From: Ornithinimicrobium pratense
GTDB lineage: Bacteria > Actinomycetota > Actinomycetes > Actinomycetales > Dermatophilaceae
NCBI RefSeq assembly: GCF_008843165.1
Contig: NZ_CP044427.1
Span: 3,472,001-3,536,000, forward strand
Reading direction: 5' to 3'
DNA: 64,000 nt
Below the pieces are notes generated by a model. It was given only the letters and a program-made list of their open reading frames with translations, searched no databases and had not been told where the DNA came from. Shown here one piece after another: positions 7,368 to 16,464 of the stretch (its first letter is position 1; every line of letters begins with the position of its first letter). The position numbers and the translations under genes were made by a program.

Positions 7368-7721
7368 CTAGTGGTGGTCGGGGCTCTGGTCGTGCTCTCG
7401 CCGGCCCAGGTGGATGTCGGTGGGGGCGATCTGACCGGTGCGGAAGCCGGCGCGGCCGACCATGTGGGCAGCGGCGGGGATGGTGAGCATCTGGAACAGC
7501 GTGATCAGCACCAGCATGCCGACGTCCAGGCCCGAGCGGGTCCGCAGACCGACGCCGAGCATGACCAGGATGACCCCGAGGATCTGCGGCTTGGTGCCGG
7601 CGTGCATGCGGGTCAGGAGGTCGGGGAAGCGCAGCAGACCAATGGCGGCCGCGACGCAGAGCATTGCCCCCAGGAGCAGACAGATGAGCCCCAGGACGTC
7701 CAGCACGTCGTAGAAGTTCAC
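7368..7721 (-). CDS. mrpG: Mrp Na+/H+ antiporter subunit G
   Basis: MrpG (MnhG/PhaG) is a small membrane subunit of the Mrp cation/proton antiporter complex. The 117-residue protein has three hydrophobic helices. The sequence LLRFPDLLTRMHAGTKPQ between helices 1 and 2 is the family signature (RFPDxxxRxHAxTK). A hydrophilic tail of about 25 residues follows. It is the last gene of the operon. Its GTG start at 7721 overlaps the mrpF stop in a GTGA configuration, which points to translational coupling. The MATE gene converges on it from the other side. Confidence 0.95.
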   Translation of the reverse strand: MNFYDVLDVLGLICLLLGAMLCVAAAIGLLRFPDLLTRMHAGTKPQILGVILVMLGVGLRTRSGLDVGMLVLITLFQMLTIPAAAHMVGRAGFRTGQIAPTDIHLGRREHDQSPDHH

Positions 7722-8152
7722 GGGTGGCCTCCGCCGCGTCCGGGTCTGTGGTCGGGGGCGGCCCGATGGGCCCGGGCAGCGTGGGAGCGGCGCGGGCCGC
7801 GACGGGCCAAACTGTGCCGGGGAGCGGGCGAGCCGCCCTCCTCGAGCCGGTCCGGTGCGGGCGCGACGAACGGGATGTCGCGGTCCCGGGCCACGAACCG
7901 GGCCACGGCGACCGAGCCCATGAAGCCGACCAGCGACAAGGAGATCAGCAGGGGCAGGGTGGTCCAGGCGTCGGTGAGAGCCGCGTAGGCGCCTAGCGCG
8001 CAGACCACGATGGAGACCAGCACGTCGGTGGCCACGACGCGGTCCAGCACGCTGGGGCCCAGGGTGATCCGGATCAGGCTGAGCAGGGCGGAGACGAAAA
8101 GCAACCCGCCGATCGCCCAGGTGAGCCAGGTCTCGATGGTGTCGATGTTCAT
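7718..8152 (-). CDS. mrpF: Mrp Na+/H+ antiporter subunit F
   Basis: MrpF is a small membrane subunit of the Mrp complex. The 144-residue protein has three helices. The core is typical: LIRITLGPSVLDRVVATDVL (family motif RxxxGPxxxDRVVAxD) after helix 1, then helices over the CALGAYAAL and LLISLSLVGFMGSVAVARF stretches. MrpF is usually about 90 residues; here some 50 extra residues rich in Arg, Pro and His form a cytoplasmic tail. The ATG at 8152 overlaps the mrpE stop as ATGA. Actinobacterial Mrp subunits often carry such tails, so I regard the tail as real, though unconserved. Confidence 0.93.
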   Translation of the reverse strand: MNIDTIETWLTWAIGGLLFVSALLSLIRITLGPSVLDRVVATDVLVSIVVCALGAYAALTDAWTTLPLLISLSLVGFMGSVAVARFVARDRDIPFVAPAPDRLEEGGSPAPRHSLARRGPRRSHAARAHRAAPDHRPGRGGGHP

Positions 8153-8835
8153 CGCGGCGTCTCCTCCTCCGGAGCCTGCGGACCCTCGTCGGGCCGCATC
8201 TCCTCGACCCGCTGCCCGGTCTGCTCCCTGACCTGGTCGGCCGTCTCGGACACGGGCCCGTGCCTGGTCGCCGTCCGCTGGGCCTCCCGGCGTCGGCGCG
8301 GGTCCAGCAGGGCCTCCGGGTCCGGGTGTAGGGCGCGCAGCACCCGCGCCTCCTGGGCGCGGATCCGCCGCCGCACCGCTTCTGCTTCCTGCCGGGTGCG
8401 CACGTCCAGGGCGTGGATGGTCAGCACCCGGGTAGCCGGGTCCAGCTCGATGACGACCGAGCCCGGGACGAGGGTGACCATCTCCCCGGTGAGCACCTGC
8501 AGCAGCTCGTCGTCGCCCACCAGCTCCATATCCATCACCACCCCGCCGACGGTCGGGCCCGGGCGGACCGTCAGCCAGGCGACCTGGAAGGAGGCGACGG
8601 CCAGGTCGTAGCTGAACCGGCTGATCAGCACGATCAGCCCCCAGGGACGAGGGCGCAGCCGCACCAGCACGTGCGGCAGCGGGAAGAGCAACAGCACGAT
8701 GACCGCGACGATCGCTCCGCCGACGACGGCCACCGGGGTGACCTCGCCCCAGAGCATGACCCAGACCACGGTCAGCCACAGCAGCGCCCACGGGGACATT
8801 CGCCACCGGCGGGGGGAAAGCAGACCTCTGATCAT
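8149..8835 (-). CDS. mrpE: Mrp Na+/H+ antiporter subunit E
   Basis: MrpE (MnhE) is required for full activity of the Mrp cation/proton antiporter. The 228-residue protein has two to three N-terminal helices (ALLWLTVVWVMLWGE and PVAVVGGAIVAVIVLLLF). The cytoplasmic domain contains SFQVAWLTVRPGPTVGG and LTGEMVTLVPGSVVIELD, which match the conserved MrpE pattern. The C-terminal 60 residues are charged and rich in Arg, Glu and Gln. Start ATG 8835 shares one base with the mrpD stop. Longer in-frame starts would overlap mrpD and have no homology to MrpE. Confidence 0.94.
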   Translation of the reverse strand: MIRGLLSPRRWRMSPWALLWLTVVWVMLWGEVTPVAVVGGAIVAVIVLLLFPLPHVLVRLRPRPWGLIVLISRFSYDLAVASFQVAWLTVRPGPTVGGVVMDMELVGDDELLQVLTGEMVTLVPGSVVIELDPATRVLTIHALDVRTRQEAEAVRRRIRAQEARVLRALHPDPEALLDPRRRREAQRTATRHGPVSETADQVREQTGQRVEEMRPDEGPQAPEEETPR

Positions 8836-10388
8836 CACAGCGACACCCCCGATCCGAGCACGGCCTCCAGGTAAGGGGTGCGCTGCACGAGGTCCACGGC
8901 AGCGCGGGTGGCCACCCCGAAGAGCGGGCCGGCCACCACGGTCAGGGCGACGCCGACCCCGACCAGCGCGGTCGTGGGTACCAGCACCCCGAGGCCAAGG
9001 GCCGAGTGGTGGCCCCCGCGCACCGGGCCCGCGCCGGTCAGCCCGGTCGCGTTCTCCGACCAGAAGGAGCGACCCCACATCTTGGCCACGGCATAGAGCG
9101 TGAGCAGGGAGGTGGCCACCGAGGCGACGACGACGGTATAGGCCAGCCACGACCCGTCGCTGACACCGGCCTGGATGAGCCCGACCTTGCCCAGGAAGCC
9201 GGTGAAGGGCGGGATGCCGGCCAGGTTCATCGCCGGGATGAAGAAGAGGACGCCAACGACCGGCGAGATGCGCGCGAGGTCGCCGAGCCGGGTGCTGTCA
9301 GAGGAACCACCCACCCGTTCCACCAGCCCGACCACGAGGAAGAGCGTGGTCTGGATGAGGATGTGGTGGGCCACGTAGAAGATCGCCGAGCCCAACCCAT
9401 GCGTGCTGCCCAGCGCGATGCCGAAGAGCATGTAGCCGATGTGGCTGACCAGGGTGAAGGAGAGCATCCGCTTGATGTCGTCCTGGGCGATCGCGCCGAG
9501 GATGCCGACCACCATGGTCAGCAGTGCCGCCCACAGCAGCAGGTCCTCGAACCGCGACTGCGGGAAGAGCAGCGTCTGGGTGCGGATGATGGCGTAGATG
9601 CCGACCTTGGTCAGCAGCCCGGCGAACACCGCCGTGACCGGTGCGGGGGCCGTCGGGTAGGAGTCGGGCAGCCACCCGGACATCGGGAAGACCGCGGCCT
9701 TGACCGCGAAACCCACCAGCAGCATCACGTGCAGCAGCGCCGCCGTGCCCGGGGAGATCTCTCCCAGCCGCTGGGAGAGCAGGGCCAGGTTGACCGTGCC
9801 GGTCGCGCCGTAGACCAGGCCGATGGCCGCCAGGAAGATCATCGAGGACAGCAGGGAGACCTGGACGTAGGTGATCCCCGCCCGCACCCGCTCCAGGGTG
9901 CCGCCGAGGGTGAGCAGCACGAAGCTGGCGGCGAGCAGCATCTCGAAGCCGACGTAGATGTGGAACAGGTCTCCGGCGACGAAGGTGGTGGTGACGCCGG
10001 CGGCGAGCACCAGCAGCGAGGGGTGGAAGACCGGAAGGGGGGAGTGTCCGTCACTCTCGTCGTCGAAGCTACTGGCCCCCTGCCCGATGGAGTAGGCCAG
10101 GACCGCCAGGGTCACCGTGGTCGAGACGATCACCATGAGGGCGGAGAGCCGGTCCACGACCAGCGTGATCCCCTCGAACGGGGTCCACCCGCCGACGTAC
10201 ATCACCTGCGGGCCGAGGGTGTCCGCCGCCCAGAGCAGCACGCCGGCGCAGCCCAGCATGCCGATCAGCACGCACATGCTCACCACGCGCTGCACCCAGG
10301 TATTGCGGGCCGCCGCCAAGGTCAGACCGGCGCCGACCAGCGGCAGCAGCACCACCATCGGGACCAGCCAGGCGTACTCCGTGATCAT
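8835..10388 (-). CDS. mrpD: Mrp Na+/H+ antiporter subunit D
   Basis: MrpD is one of two large proton-channel-like subunits, homologous to NuoM/NuoN of complex I. The 517-residue protein has about fourteen transmembrane helices. Recognisable blocks are YVGFEMLLAASFVLLTLGG (the conserved Glu in a membrane helix), AVFPMSGWLPDSYPTAPAPV (the family hallmark, with the conserved Lys as AVKAAVFP) and DDIKRMLSFTLVSHIGYM. Start ATG 10388 overlaps the end of mrpC. In Mrp complexes MrpA and MrpD are thought to carry protons, coupled to Na+ or K+ efflux. Confidence 0.96.
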   Translation of the reverse strand: MITEYAWLVPMVVLLPLVGAGLTLAAARNTWVQRVVSMCVLIGMLGCAGVLLWAADTLGPQVMYVGGWTPFEGITLVVDRLSALMVIVSTTVTLAVLAYSIGQGASSFDDESDGHSPLPVFHPSLLVLAAGVTTTFVAGDLFHIYVGFEMLLAASFVLLTLGGTLERVRAGITYVQVSLLSSMIFLAAIGLVYGATGTVNLALLSQRLGEISPGTAALLHVMLLVGFAVKAAVFPMSGWLPDSYPTAPAPVTAVFAGLLTKVGIYAIIRTQTLLFPQSRFEDLLLWAALLTMVVGILGAIAQDDIKRMLSFTLVSHIGYMLFGIALGSTHGLGSAIFYVAHHILIQTTLFLVVGLVERVGGSSDSTRLGDLARISPVVGVLFFIPAMNLAGIPPFTGFLGKVGLIQAGVSDGSWLAYTVVVASVATSLLTLYAVAKMWGRSFWSENATGLTGAGPVRGGHHSALGLGVLVPTTALVGVGVALTVVAGPLFGVATRAAVDLVQRTPYLEAVLGSGVSL

Positions 10389-11095
10389 CGCTTGCCCCCC
10401 TCAGGGTCGCTGCCCTGCGCGTCGCCTGAGGAGTCGTCCCGGCCGGGGCTAAGGTCCAGGCCGCGCTCGGCCCCGTCGGTGGACTCACCGGCGGTCCGCC
10501 CCGACGCGTCGACCGTGGCCCCGCCGTCAGCGAGCCGCTCCTCGGCGACGTCCTCCGGGTCGACCGTGCCCTGGCCCGGTCCGCCCATCGCGTGGTCGTA
10601 GCGCTCGGTGGTGGGGGTGGCCGGGTCGCCCGGGATGCCCTGGCGGGTCGTCTCGTGCATCTTGCGCTCGGTGCGCTGGGTCTCGGCGGCGATCTCGTCG
10701 GCCCGCTCGCGGGCACTGGGGCCATCGATCTCGACGGCCTCGGCCATCGCGTGGATGCGCGCGGACTCGAGGTCGTCGACGACCAAGTCCTCGCGGCCCA
10801 GCTGCCAGCTGCGGTGCGCGAGAGCCAGGACGAAGGCGGTCATCGCCAGGGTGATGACGATCGCGGTGAGCACCAATGCCTGGGGGACCGGGTCAGCCAT
10901 GGCCGTGTCCTCGGAGACCCCCACGATGGGGGGCGCGCCAGCGGGTCCCGAGCCGATGATGTAGAGCAGGTTGATGCCGTTGCCCATGAGCAGGAAACCC
11001 ATGAGCGCACGCACCAGAGAGCGGGCCAGGAACAGGTAGACCCCGGTGCCGATGAGCACGCTGGCTACGACGATGAGCGAGAGGTTGGGGGTCAC
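10385..11095 (-). CDS. mrpC: Mrp Na+/H+ antiporter subunit C
   Basis: MrpC is the NuoK-like subunit of the Mrp antiporter. The first 115 residues contain three helices and the family signature (LMGFLLMGNGINLLYI, then QALVLTAIVITLAMTAFVLAL). The remaining 120 residues form a hydrophilic tail rich in Glu, Asp, Arg and Thr, about as long as the whole membrane domain. Such long tails are known in actinobacterial MrpC but are poorly conserved, and this one may be disordered. ATG 11095 overlaps the mrpA stop (ATGA). Both neighbours are coupled in the same way, so the operon is probably read as a unit. Confidence 0.95.
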   Translation of the reverse strand: MTPNLSLIVVASVLIGTGVYLFLARSLVRALMGFLLMGNGINLLYIIGSGPAGAPPIVGVSEDTAMADPVPQALVLTAIVITLAMTAFVLALAHRSWQLGREDLVVDDLESARIHAMAEAVEIDGPSARERADEIAAETQRTERKMHETTRQGIPGDPATPTTERYDHAMGGPGQGTVDPEDVAEERLADGGATVDASGRTAGESTDGAERGLDLSPGRDDSSGDAQGSDPEGGKR

Positions 11096-14000
11096 CGGGA
11101 CGCCACCCCCTCGGCCTGCTCCTGCTCGCTCTCCACGCGGATCTGGTTGTCGATCCCCGACCCCAGGCTGCGCAGGATGTCGAGCATCAGGCCCAGGACG
11201 ACCAGGTAGACGCCGACGTCGAAGAACAGCGCGGTCACCAGGTGCACCTCACCCAGCAGGGGGATCTGCAGGTAGGTGTCCCAGGTGCGCAGGGCCGGGC
11301 TGCCGAAGGCCATCGGGACCAGGGCCGACCCGGCCGCGATGAACAGGCCGGTGCCGAGCAGGGCCGCAGGCATGACCGGCAGCGCGGCGCGCAGCTCGTA
11401 GCCGCGCCCGGCCAGGTAGCGCAGGCACAGCGCCAGGCCGCCCACCAGCCCCGCCGCGAAGCCGCCGCCGGGCTGGTTGTGGCCCGAGAGCAGCAGGTAG
11501 ACCGACCACAGCAGCACAGTGTGGAAGACCAGGCGGGTGACAACCTCAAAGATCGTCGAGCGGCGCTGCGGGTCCAGCTGGTCGCCCGCCGTCAGCCACC
11601 GGCTGGGGCCGCTGACCCGAGAAGTGACCCCGCGGGGGGTGCGCAACCGGGCGCGGCTGCCCCGCGCGGTGCGCAGACCAGCCCGCACCCGGTCCATGAT
11701 GTCCTCGCGCAGGAAGACCAGGCTGGCCACACCGGTCGCGCAGGCCAGCACGACCGACAGCTCGCCCATGGTGTCCCAGGCGCGCACGTCCACCAGGATG
11801 ACGTTGACGATGTTGTAACCGGCGCCGTAGTCGACCGCGCGCTCGGGCAGGCCCATGCCGGCGGGCTCGTGGATGCGCGAGGAGGTGGCGATCAAGGCAC
11901 TGAGGCCGATCACCACACCGGCGGCGGTCCCGAGCAGGGCGCGCACCCGCCTGGTCATCCGGCTCGGGTCGTCGGGGAAGCGCCCGGACAGGCGGCGCAG
12001 GACCAGGACGAGGACAACCAGCGAGACCGTCTCGACCAGGATCTGGGTCAGCGCGATGTCGGGGGCGCCGTGCAGCAGGTAGAGCATCGCTGTGCCGTAG
12101 CCGGTGACACCGACCAGGAAGACCGCCCGCAGGCGCCGCCGGGCGCGGGTGGCTAGGACCGCGGCCAGGATGATCAGCACGATCACGGCGACCTGTGCGG
12201 CACTGTCGGCGATCCGGACCCGCTCGGGCCAGGCGATGTCCCCGGTCACCATCTGGTAGGCCGGCAGCGCGATGAGGACGCTGATGATGATGCCGAGCAG
12301 CGCGGGCAGCGAGCCCCGCTGGAAGAAGCCGGTGATCTCCAGAGCGGTCCGGTCCAGACCGCGCATCAGGTGGTGATAGGTCCGGCCCGCGTCGAAGGGC
12401 CACAGCGGCACCGGCACCTCCACGGGCCGGCGGGCCTGCGCGCCCCACCACAGCGTGCCCAGCACCCACACCAGGATCGAGGCGTAGAGCGGCAGGCCGA
12501 GACCGTGCCACAGGCCCAGGTGCACCGCATAGCCATCGGCGACGGCGGTCACCGAGGAGGTATGCGGTGCCAGCGCCGCTTCCAGGGCGGTCGAGGTGAC
12601 CCCCAGCACGACGCTGGCCAGGGCCAGCAGGAGCGGGACCCCGATCAGGATCGCGGTGGGCGGGTGCCAGCTGGTCTCCGCGTCCGCGGCGGTCGGGCCG
12701 GCCGGGGCAGCGAGGGTGGCGCCTGCGTCGCTGCCCTGGCCCGTCCGGCTCTCCCCCGCCCGGGGCTGCTCGACGCGCGGCAGCTGCGGCGGCCGAGAGG
12801 CGTCGGTGAAGGCGCCCCAGACGAAGCGGGCGGAGTAGGCCATGGTCAGCACCGATCCGAGCACGACGGAGACCGCGGCGAAGCCCTGCAGCGACCACCA
12901 GCCGTCCACCGGGTAGAGCACGGCCGTGAGCGCGGCCTCCTTGCCGACGAAGCCGAGCAGCACCGGGATGCCGGCCATCGACATGGCGCCCAGGGTGCCG
13001 GCGACCGCCAGCAGCGGGGCGCGGCGGCGCACCCCCGTGAGGCGGCGGATGTCGCGGGTGCCGGCGGCGTGGTCGATCGCGCCGGTGGTGAGGAAGAGCG
13101 CGGCCTTGAACAGCGCGTGGGCGACCAGCATGGTCAGCCCGGCCAGGGTGGCTCCCTCGCTGCCGTAGCCGACGAGCAGGAGCAGGAAGCCCAGCTGACT
13201 GACCGTCCCGTAGGCCAGGAGCAGCTTCAGGTCGGTCTGCCGGGTCGCGCGGAAGCCACCCAGGAGCATGGTGAATCCACCCAGGACCAGCACCACGACC
13301 TGCCAGGTGAGCAGGTCGGCATACCCCGGCGCGAACCGGGCGACCAGGTAGACACCGGCCTTGACCATCGCGGCGGCGTGCAGGTAGGCGCTGACCGGTG
13401 TCGGGGCGGCCATCGCGCCGGGCAGCCAGAAGTGGAAGGGAAACAGGGCGGACTTGGTGATCGCGCCGACCAGCAGCAGGGCGATCCCCCAGGCCACGGT
13501 CGTCCCGGTGTGAGGCTCGGCCACCAGCTCGCTGATCCGGTAGGTGCCGGCGCCCTCGCCGAGCATGACGATCCCGATCAGCATCGCCAGCCCGCCGAAG
13601 GTGGTGACGATGAGCGCCTGCTTGGCGGCCCGGGTGCTGGCCGCGCTGGTGGTCAGATAGCCGACCAGCAGGTAGGACAGGACGGTGGTGATCTCCCAGA
13701 AGATGTAGAGCACCAGCAGGTCATCGGTGGTGACCAGGCCGAGCATCGCCCCCGCGAAGGCGACCAGAGCCCCGGCCAGCAGCCCCAGGTTGCCGTCGTC
13801 GTCGTCGAAGTAGTGGGCGCAGTAGACCAGGATGAGCGCGCCGATTGCGGACACGATCAGGGTCATCACCCAGGCGAGGGTGTCCATCCGGAAGGCCAGG
13901 TCCATCCCGAGGGCGGCGACCCAGTCGAGGTGCTCGACGTGGGCGTCCCCCGCCCCTGCGGGCAGCTGGCCGGCAGCCCAGACCGCTGTGGCGGCGGGAG

Positions 14001-14100
14001 CCAGGGCCAGCACGTGGAAGGCCTTGGCCCCGAGGCGTCGCACCAGCGAGGGCGCGAGGCAGGCGGCCAGGAGGTGGATGAGGAGGAAGGTGATGAGCAC
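11092..14100 (-). CDS. mrpA: Mrp Na+/H+ antiporter subunit A with fused MrpB domain
   Basis: This 1002-residue polytopic protein is the largest subunit of the Mrp antiporter. Residues 1-500 are the NuoL-like proton-translocating part, with EITTVLSYLLVGY, FPFHFWLPGAMAAPTPVSAY and LLLAYGTVSQLGFLLLLVG. The middle holds the DUF4040/MbhE-type helices, including GVTGYGTAMLYLLHGAPDIA. The last ~140 residues are a MrpB domain: LSGHNQPGGGFAAGLVGG is its hallmark. Fused A/B subunits are common, so the operon is complete as A-C-D-E-F-G with no separate mrpB. The start is GTG 14100, preceded by AGGAGG. This is the first gene, so the operon promoter should lie in 14101-14239. The complex exports Na+ and supports pH homeostasis. 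Confidence 0.95.
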   Translation of the reverse strand: MLITFLLIHLLAACLAPSLVRRLGAKAFHVLALAPAATAVWAAGQLPAGAGDAHVEHLDWVAALGMDLAFRMDTLAWVMTLIVSAIGALILVYCAHYFDDDDGNLGLLAGALVAFAGAMLGLVTTDDLLVLYIFWEITTVLSYLLVGYLTTSAASTRAAKQALIVTTFGGLAMLIGIVMLGEGAGTYRISELVAEPHTGTTVAWGIALLLVGAITKSALFPFHFWLPGAMAAPTPVSAYLHAAAMVKAGVYLVARFAPGYADLLTWQVVVLVLGGFTMLLGGFRATRQTDLKLLLAYGTVSQLGFLLLLVGYGSEGATLAGLTMLVAHALFKAALFLTTGAIDHAAGTRDIRRLTGVRRRAPLLAVAGTLGAMSMAGIPVLLGFVGKEAALTAVLYPVDGWWSLQGFAAVSVVLGSVLTMAYSARFVWGAFTDASRPPQLPRVEQPRAGESRTGQGSDAGATLAAPAGPTAADAETSWHPPTAILIGVPLLLALASVVLGVTSTALEAALAPHTSSVTAVADGYAVHLGLWHGLGLPLYASILVWVLGTLWWGAQARRPVEVPVPLWPFDAGRTYHHLMRGLDRTALEITGFFQRGSLPALLGIIISVLIALPAYQMVTGDIAWPERVRIADSAAQVAVIVLIILAAVLATRARRRLRAVFLVGVTGYGTAMLYLLHGAPDIALTQILVETVSLVVLVLVLRRLSGRFPDDPSRMTRRVRALLGTAAGVVIGLSALIATSSRIHEPAGMGLPERAVDYGAGYNIVNVILVDVRAWDTMGELSVVLACATGVASLVFLREDIMDRVRAGLRTARGSRARLRTPRGVTSRVSGPSRWLTAGDQLDPQRRSTIFEVVTRLVFHTVLLWSVYLLLSGHNQPGGGFAAGLVGGLALCLRYLAGRGYELRAALPVMPAALLGTGLFIAAGSALVPMAFGSPALRTWDTYLQIPLLGEVHLVTALFFDVGVYLVVLGLMLDILRSLGSGIDNQIRVESEQEQAEGVASR

Positions 14101-14239
14101 AGATCCTCCTCAGTAGTTGACGCGTCCCGGACCAGGGTACGCGTGGTTTGTCGGTGGCGCGACAGGCGGACCTGCCGGGCGGGAGGGGACGAGAAGGCCG
14201 CGACAGCGGGACGACCGGCATACCCGCGCCCATGATGCC

Positions 14240-14274
14240 AAAAGCCCCGGTCCCAAGAGAAACGGAACCGGGGC
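14240..14274 (-). terminator. Intrinsic terminator after rplI
   Basis: Read on the minus strand, an 11-bp stem (14274-14264 with 14254-14244, one G-U pair) is followed directly by TTTT at 14243-14240. It lies 19 nt after the rplI stop codon. This is a classical Rho-independent terminator for the rpsF-ssb-rpsR-rplI operon. It separates that operon from the Mrp operon, which reads in the same direction. Confidence 0.85.
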
Positions 14275-14292
14275 CTGAGGGTCAGAGCGTGG

Positions 14293-14739
14293 TCAGGAGG
14301 CGACCACGTTGATGGTCACGTCGACCGCGACCTCGTCGTGCAGACGCACGTGCACCGGGTGCTCACCCACGGCGCGGATGGGGCTGCGGACCTCGATGCG
14401 GCGCTTGTCCACCTGCGGGCCGCCGGAGGCCGCGATGGCCTCGGCGATCTCGCTGGGGGTGACGGCGCCGAACAGGCGGCCGCCCTGGCCGGCACGGGCG
14501 GTCACGGTGACCGTCGTGCTCTCGAGCGTGGCCTTGGCGGTTGCGGCCTCCTCGGCAGTGCGCAGCGCGCGCTTCTCGCGGCCGGCCTTGATCGAGTCGA
14601 CCTGCTTCTGGCCGCCCTTGGTCCACGGCGTGGCGACCTGGCGGGGCAGCAGGAAGTTGCGGGCATAGCCGTCCTTGACATCGACGACGTCACCGGCCTC
14701 GCCGAGGCCGGTCACCGGCTGGGTCAGGATGATCTTCAT
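14293..14739 (-). CDS. rplI: 50S ribosomal protein L9
   Basis: L9 binds 23S rRNA near the L1 stalk and helps maintain the reading frame. The 148-residue protein is the normal length. The N-terminal domain shows GEAGDVVDVKDGYARNFLLP, the family signature. A long central helix rich in Ala, Glu and Lys joins it to a C-terminal domain containing GRLFGAVTPSEIAEAI and a terminal HDEVAVDVTINVV strand. It is the last gene of the rpsF-ssb-rpsR-rplI operon and is followed by an intrinsic terminator. Confidence 0.98.
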   Translation of the reverse strand: MKIILTQPVTGLGEAGDVVDVKDGYARNFLLPRQVATPWTKGGQKQVDSIKAGREKRALRTAEEAATAKATLESTTVTVTARAGQGGRLFGAVTPSEIAEAIAASGGPQVDKRRIEVRSPIRAVGEHPVHVRLHDEVAVDVTINVVAS

Positions 14740-14767
14740 TGTGCTTCTCCGATCGTGTCTGCGCGGC

Positions 14768-15004
14768 TCAGCGGGCGGAGCTGCTGTAGGGCAGCAACGC
14801 CATCTCGCGGGCGTTCTTCACCGCGTTGGCGATACGGCGCTGCTCCTGGACGGAGACGCCGGTGACGCGACGCGCGCGGATCTTGCCGCGGTCGGAGATG
14901 AACTTGCGCAGCAGCGCGGTGTCCTTGTAGTCGATCGCCTCGATCTTGGCGGTCTTGAGCGGGTTGGCCTTCTTCTTCGGCTTACGCATGACGGGCTTGG
15001 CCAT
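14768..15004 (-). CDS. rpsR: 30S ribosomal protein S18
   Basis: S18 forms a heterodimer with S6 (rpsF, same operon) on the platform of the 30S subunit. The 78-residue protein begins [17 protein letters not shown] and contains [19 protein letters not shown] and [19 protein letters not shown], both characteristic of S18. The start is ATG 15004, with a purine-rich AAAGGGAGAG just upstream. Only the first two residues after Met vary in this group. No zinc-binding Cys residues are present, so it is a Cys-free paralogue type. Confidence 0.97.
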   Translation of the reverse strand: MAKPVMRKPKKKANPLKTAKIEAIDYKDTALLRKFISDRGKIRARRVTGVSVQEQRRIANAVKNAREMALLPYSSSAR

Positions 15005-15121
15005 CGTGGTGCTCTCCCTTTCTACGAAGAGCCCGAGCCGTGCTCGGGATGGTGTGTCTTGAATGGGTATGCGGTGCCGTGCCCTCGTCGGGCCGGTCAC
15101 CGCTGTTGTGTCGTGGGCGGG

Positions 15122-15775
15122 CTAGAAAGGCGGCTCGTCGTAGGACGGCGCGCCGCCCCAGCCGCCGGACTGGCCACCGCCACTGGTGTTGCTGGCGCCA
15201 CCGGTGGCCCACGGGTCGCTGTCCGGGGCCGAGGTGCCAGCGGCCTGCTGGCCACCCTGTGCCGGCTGACCAGACTGACCGGCCTGACCCTGACCCTGGT
15301 TCCAACCGCCCTGGCCGGACTGGCCCTGGCCCTGGCCCGGGTTCCAACCACCCTGGCCGCCCTGGCCGGACTGACCGCCCTGCCAGCCGCCACCGCCGCC
15401 ACCCTGGCCGCGCTGGGCCTTGGTGACCTGCGCGGTGGCGTAGCGCAGAGACGGGCCGACCTCGTCGACCTGCATCTCCATCACGGTCCGGTTCTCACCC
15501 TCCGGCGTCTGCCAGGAGCGGGAAACCAGCCGACCGTTGGCGATCACGCGGTCACCGCGGTGCAGCGACTCGGCGGCGTGCTCGGCCGCCTCCCGCCACA
15601 CCGAGCAGCGCATGAACAGCGTCTCGCCGTCCTTCCACTCGTTGGCCTGCTTGTCGAAGGTGCGGGGGGTCGAGGCCACGGTGAAGTTGGCCACCGCCGC
15701 ACCGCTGGGGGTGAAGCGCAGCTCGGGGTCGGCGGTCAGGTTGCCGATGACGGTGATGGGGGTCTCTCCGGCCAT
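15122..15775 (-). CDS. ssb: Single-stranded DNA-binding protein SSB
   Basis: SSB coats single-stranded DNA during replication, repair and recombination. Residues 1-115 are the OB fold: [37 protein letters not shown] and [18 protein letters not shown]. Next comes a long linker of about 80 residues made almost only of Gly, Gln, Ser and Asn, with repeated GQGGW-like units, suited to phase separation or cooperative binding. The protein ends in the acidic tip DEPPF, which recruits partner proteins. It is the second gene of the ribosomal operon, between rpsF and rpsR, the usual actinobacterial order. Confidence 0.97.
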   Translation of the reverse strand: MAGETPITVIGNLTADPELRFTPSGAAVANFTVASTPRTFDKQANEWKDGETLFMRCSVWREAAEHAAESLHRGDRVIANGRLVSRSWQTPEGENRTVMEMQVDEVGPSLRYATAQVTKAQRGQGGGGGGWQGGQSGQGGQGGWNPGQGQGQSGQGGWNQGQGQAGQSGQPAQGGQQAAGTSAPDSDPWATGGASNTSGGGQSGGWGGAPSYDEPPF

Positions 15776-15833
15776 GTCAGGTCATCCTCGATCGTCGTCG
15801 TGGGCGGGGTTGGTCAGATGGGGAGCGAGCAGA

Positions 15834-16121
15834 TCAGACGTCGCGACGCAGCACCTTGGTCCGCATGACGGACTCGTTGAGGCCCAGCTGACGGTCCAGC
15901 TCCTGGGCGGTCGCGGGGTCGGCGGTCATCTGGATGACGGCATAGATCCCCTCGGCCTGCTTCCTGATCTCATAGGCCAGGCGACGGCGGCCCAGGATGT
16001 CGATCTCGTCGACGGAGCCACCTTCCTTCCCCACGACGGCGAGCATCTTCTCCAGCGTGGGCTGAAGGGTGCGCTCCTCGGTCTCGGGGTCGAGGATGAT
16101 CATCAGTTCGTACTGACGCAT
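15834..16121 (-). CDS. rpsF: 30S ribosomal protein S6
   Basis: S6 pairs with S18 on the small subunit. The 95-residue protein begins [18 protein letters not shown] and contains [17 protein letters not shown], the S6 signature. ATG 16121 is preceded by GAAGGAGGTGGG, a strong ribosome-binding site. An upstream in-frame extension to 16283 has no homology. It is the first gene of the operon rpsF-ssb-rpsR-rplI. The operon promoter lies in the 343-bp divergent gap shared with ugd. Confidence 0.97.
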   Translation of the reverse strand: MRQYELMIILDPETEERTLQPTLEKMLAVVGKEGGSVDEIDILGRRRLAYEIRKQAEGIYAVIQMTADPATAQELDRQLGLNESVMRTKVLRRDV

Positions 16122-16464
16122 GCGTGAACCCACCTCCTTCGGTCTGTAGCGGTCACGGTCTCTCCGTGACAGGAGGGCTTCATACGTTTCGTCACCGCTA
16201 CCCCCAGCCTGCCACCGACCGGGAGGTCGGGGCGGGGTTATCCACAACGGAGCAACCTGCAGGGAGGAGCGGTCAACGAGCATACGATACCGACCACGCC
16301 GGGCAGCGGCCTAATCCCCTGCCCTCGACACGGGTAATGTCACCCCTCGCGAGCGCCTCCGCGGGCACTGCGCCGGCGGTCCGCCGGGCCGGCGGCCCGG
16401 CTGCTCTCACCGGGATCTCACCGGAGCCCCGCCATACTGGTCCGGTCCAACCCGAAGGAGTCCT
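16122..16464. promoter_or_regulatory. Divergent rpsF/ugd promoter region with one TTATCCACA
   Basis: This 343-bp gap must hold the rpsF operon promoter (leftward) and the ugd promoter (rightward). A TTATCCACA 9-mer, identical to the classical DnaA box, lies at 16238-16246. A G+C-rich self-complementary stretch (CCGGGCC and GGCCCGG around 16384-16402) could form a hairpin. ugd is preceded by AAGGAG at 16454-16459. I see no clear -35/-10 pair and no open reading frame with coding character. Confidence 0.4.

Noticed and set aside
15138..15450. Repeat-rich stretch in ssb as a possible recombination or mobile repeat
   Set aside because: It encodes the normal Gly/Gln-rich SSB linker and has no units of constant length.
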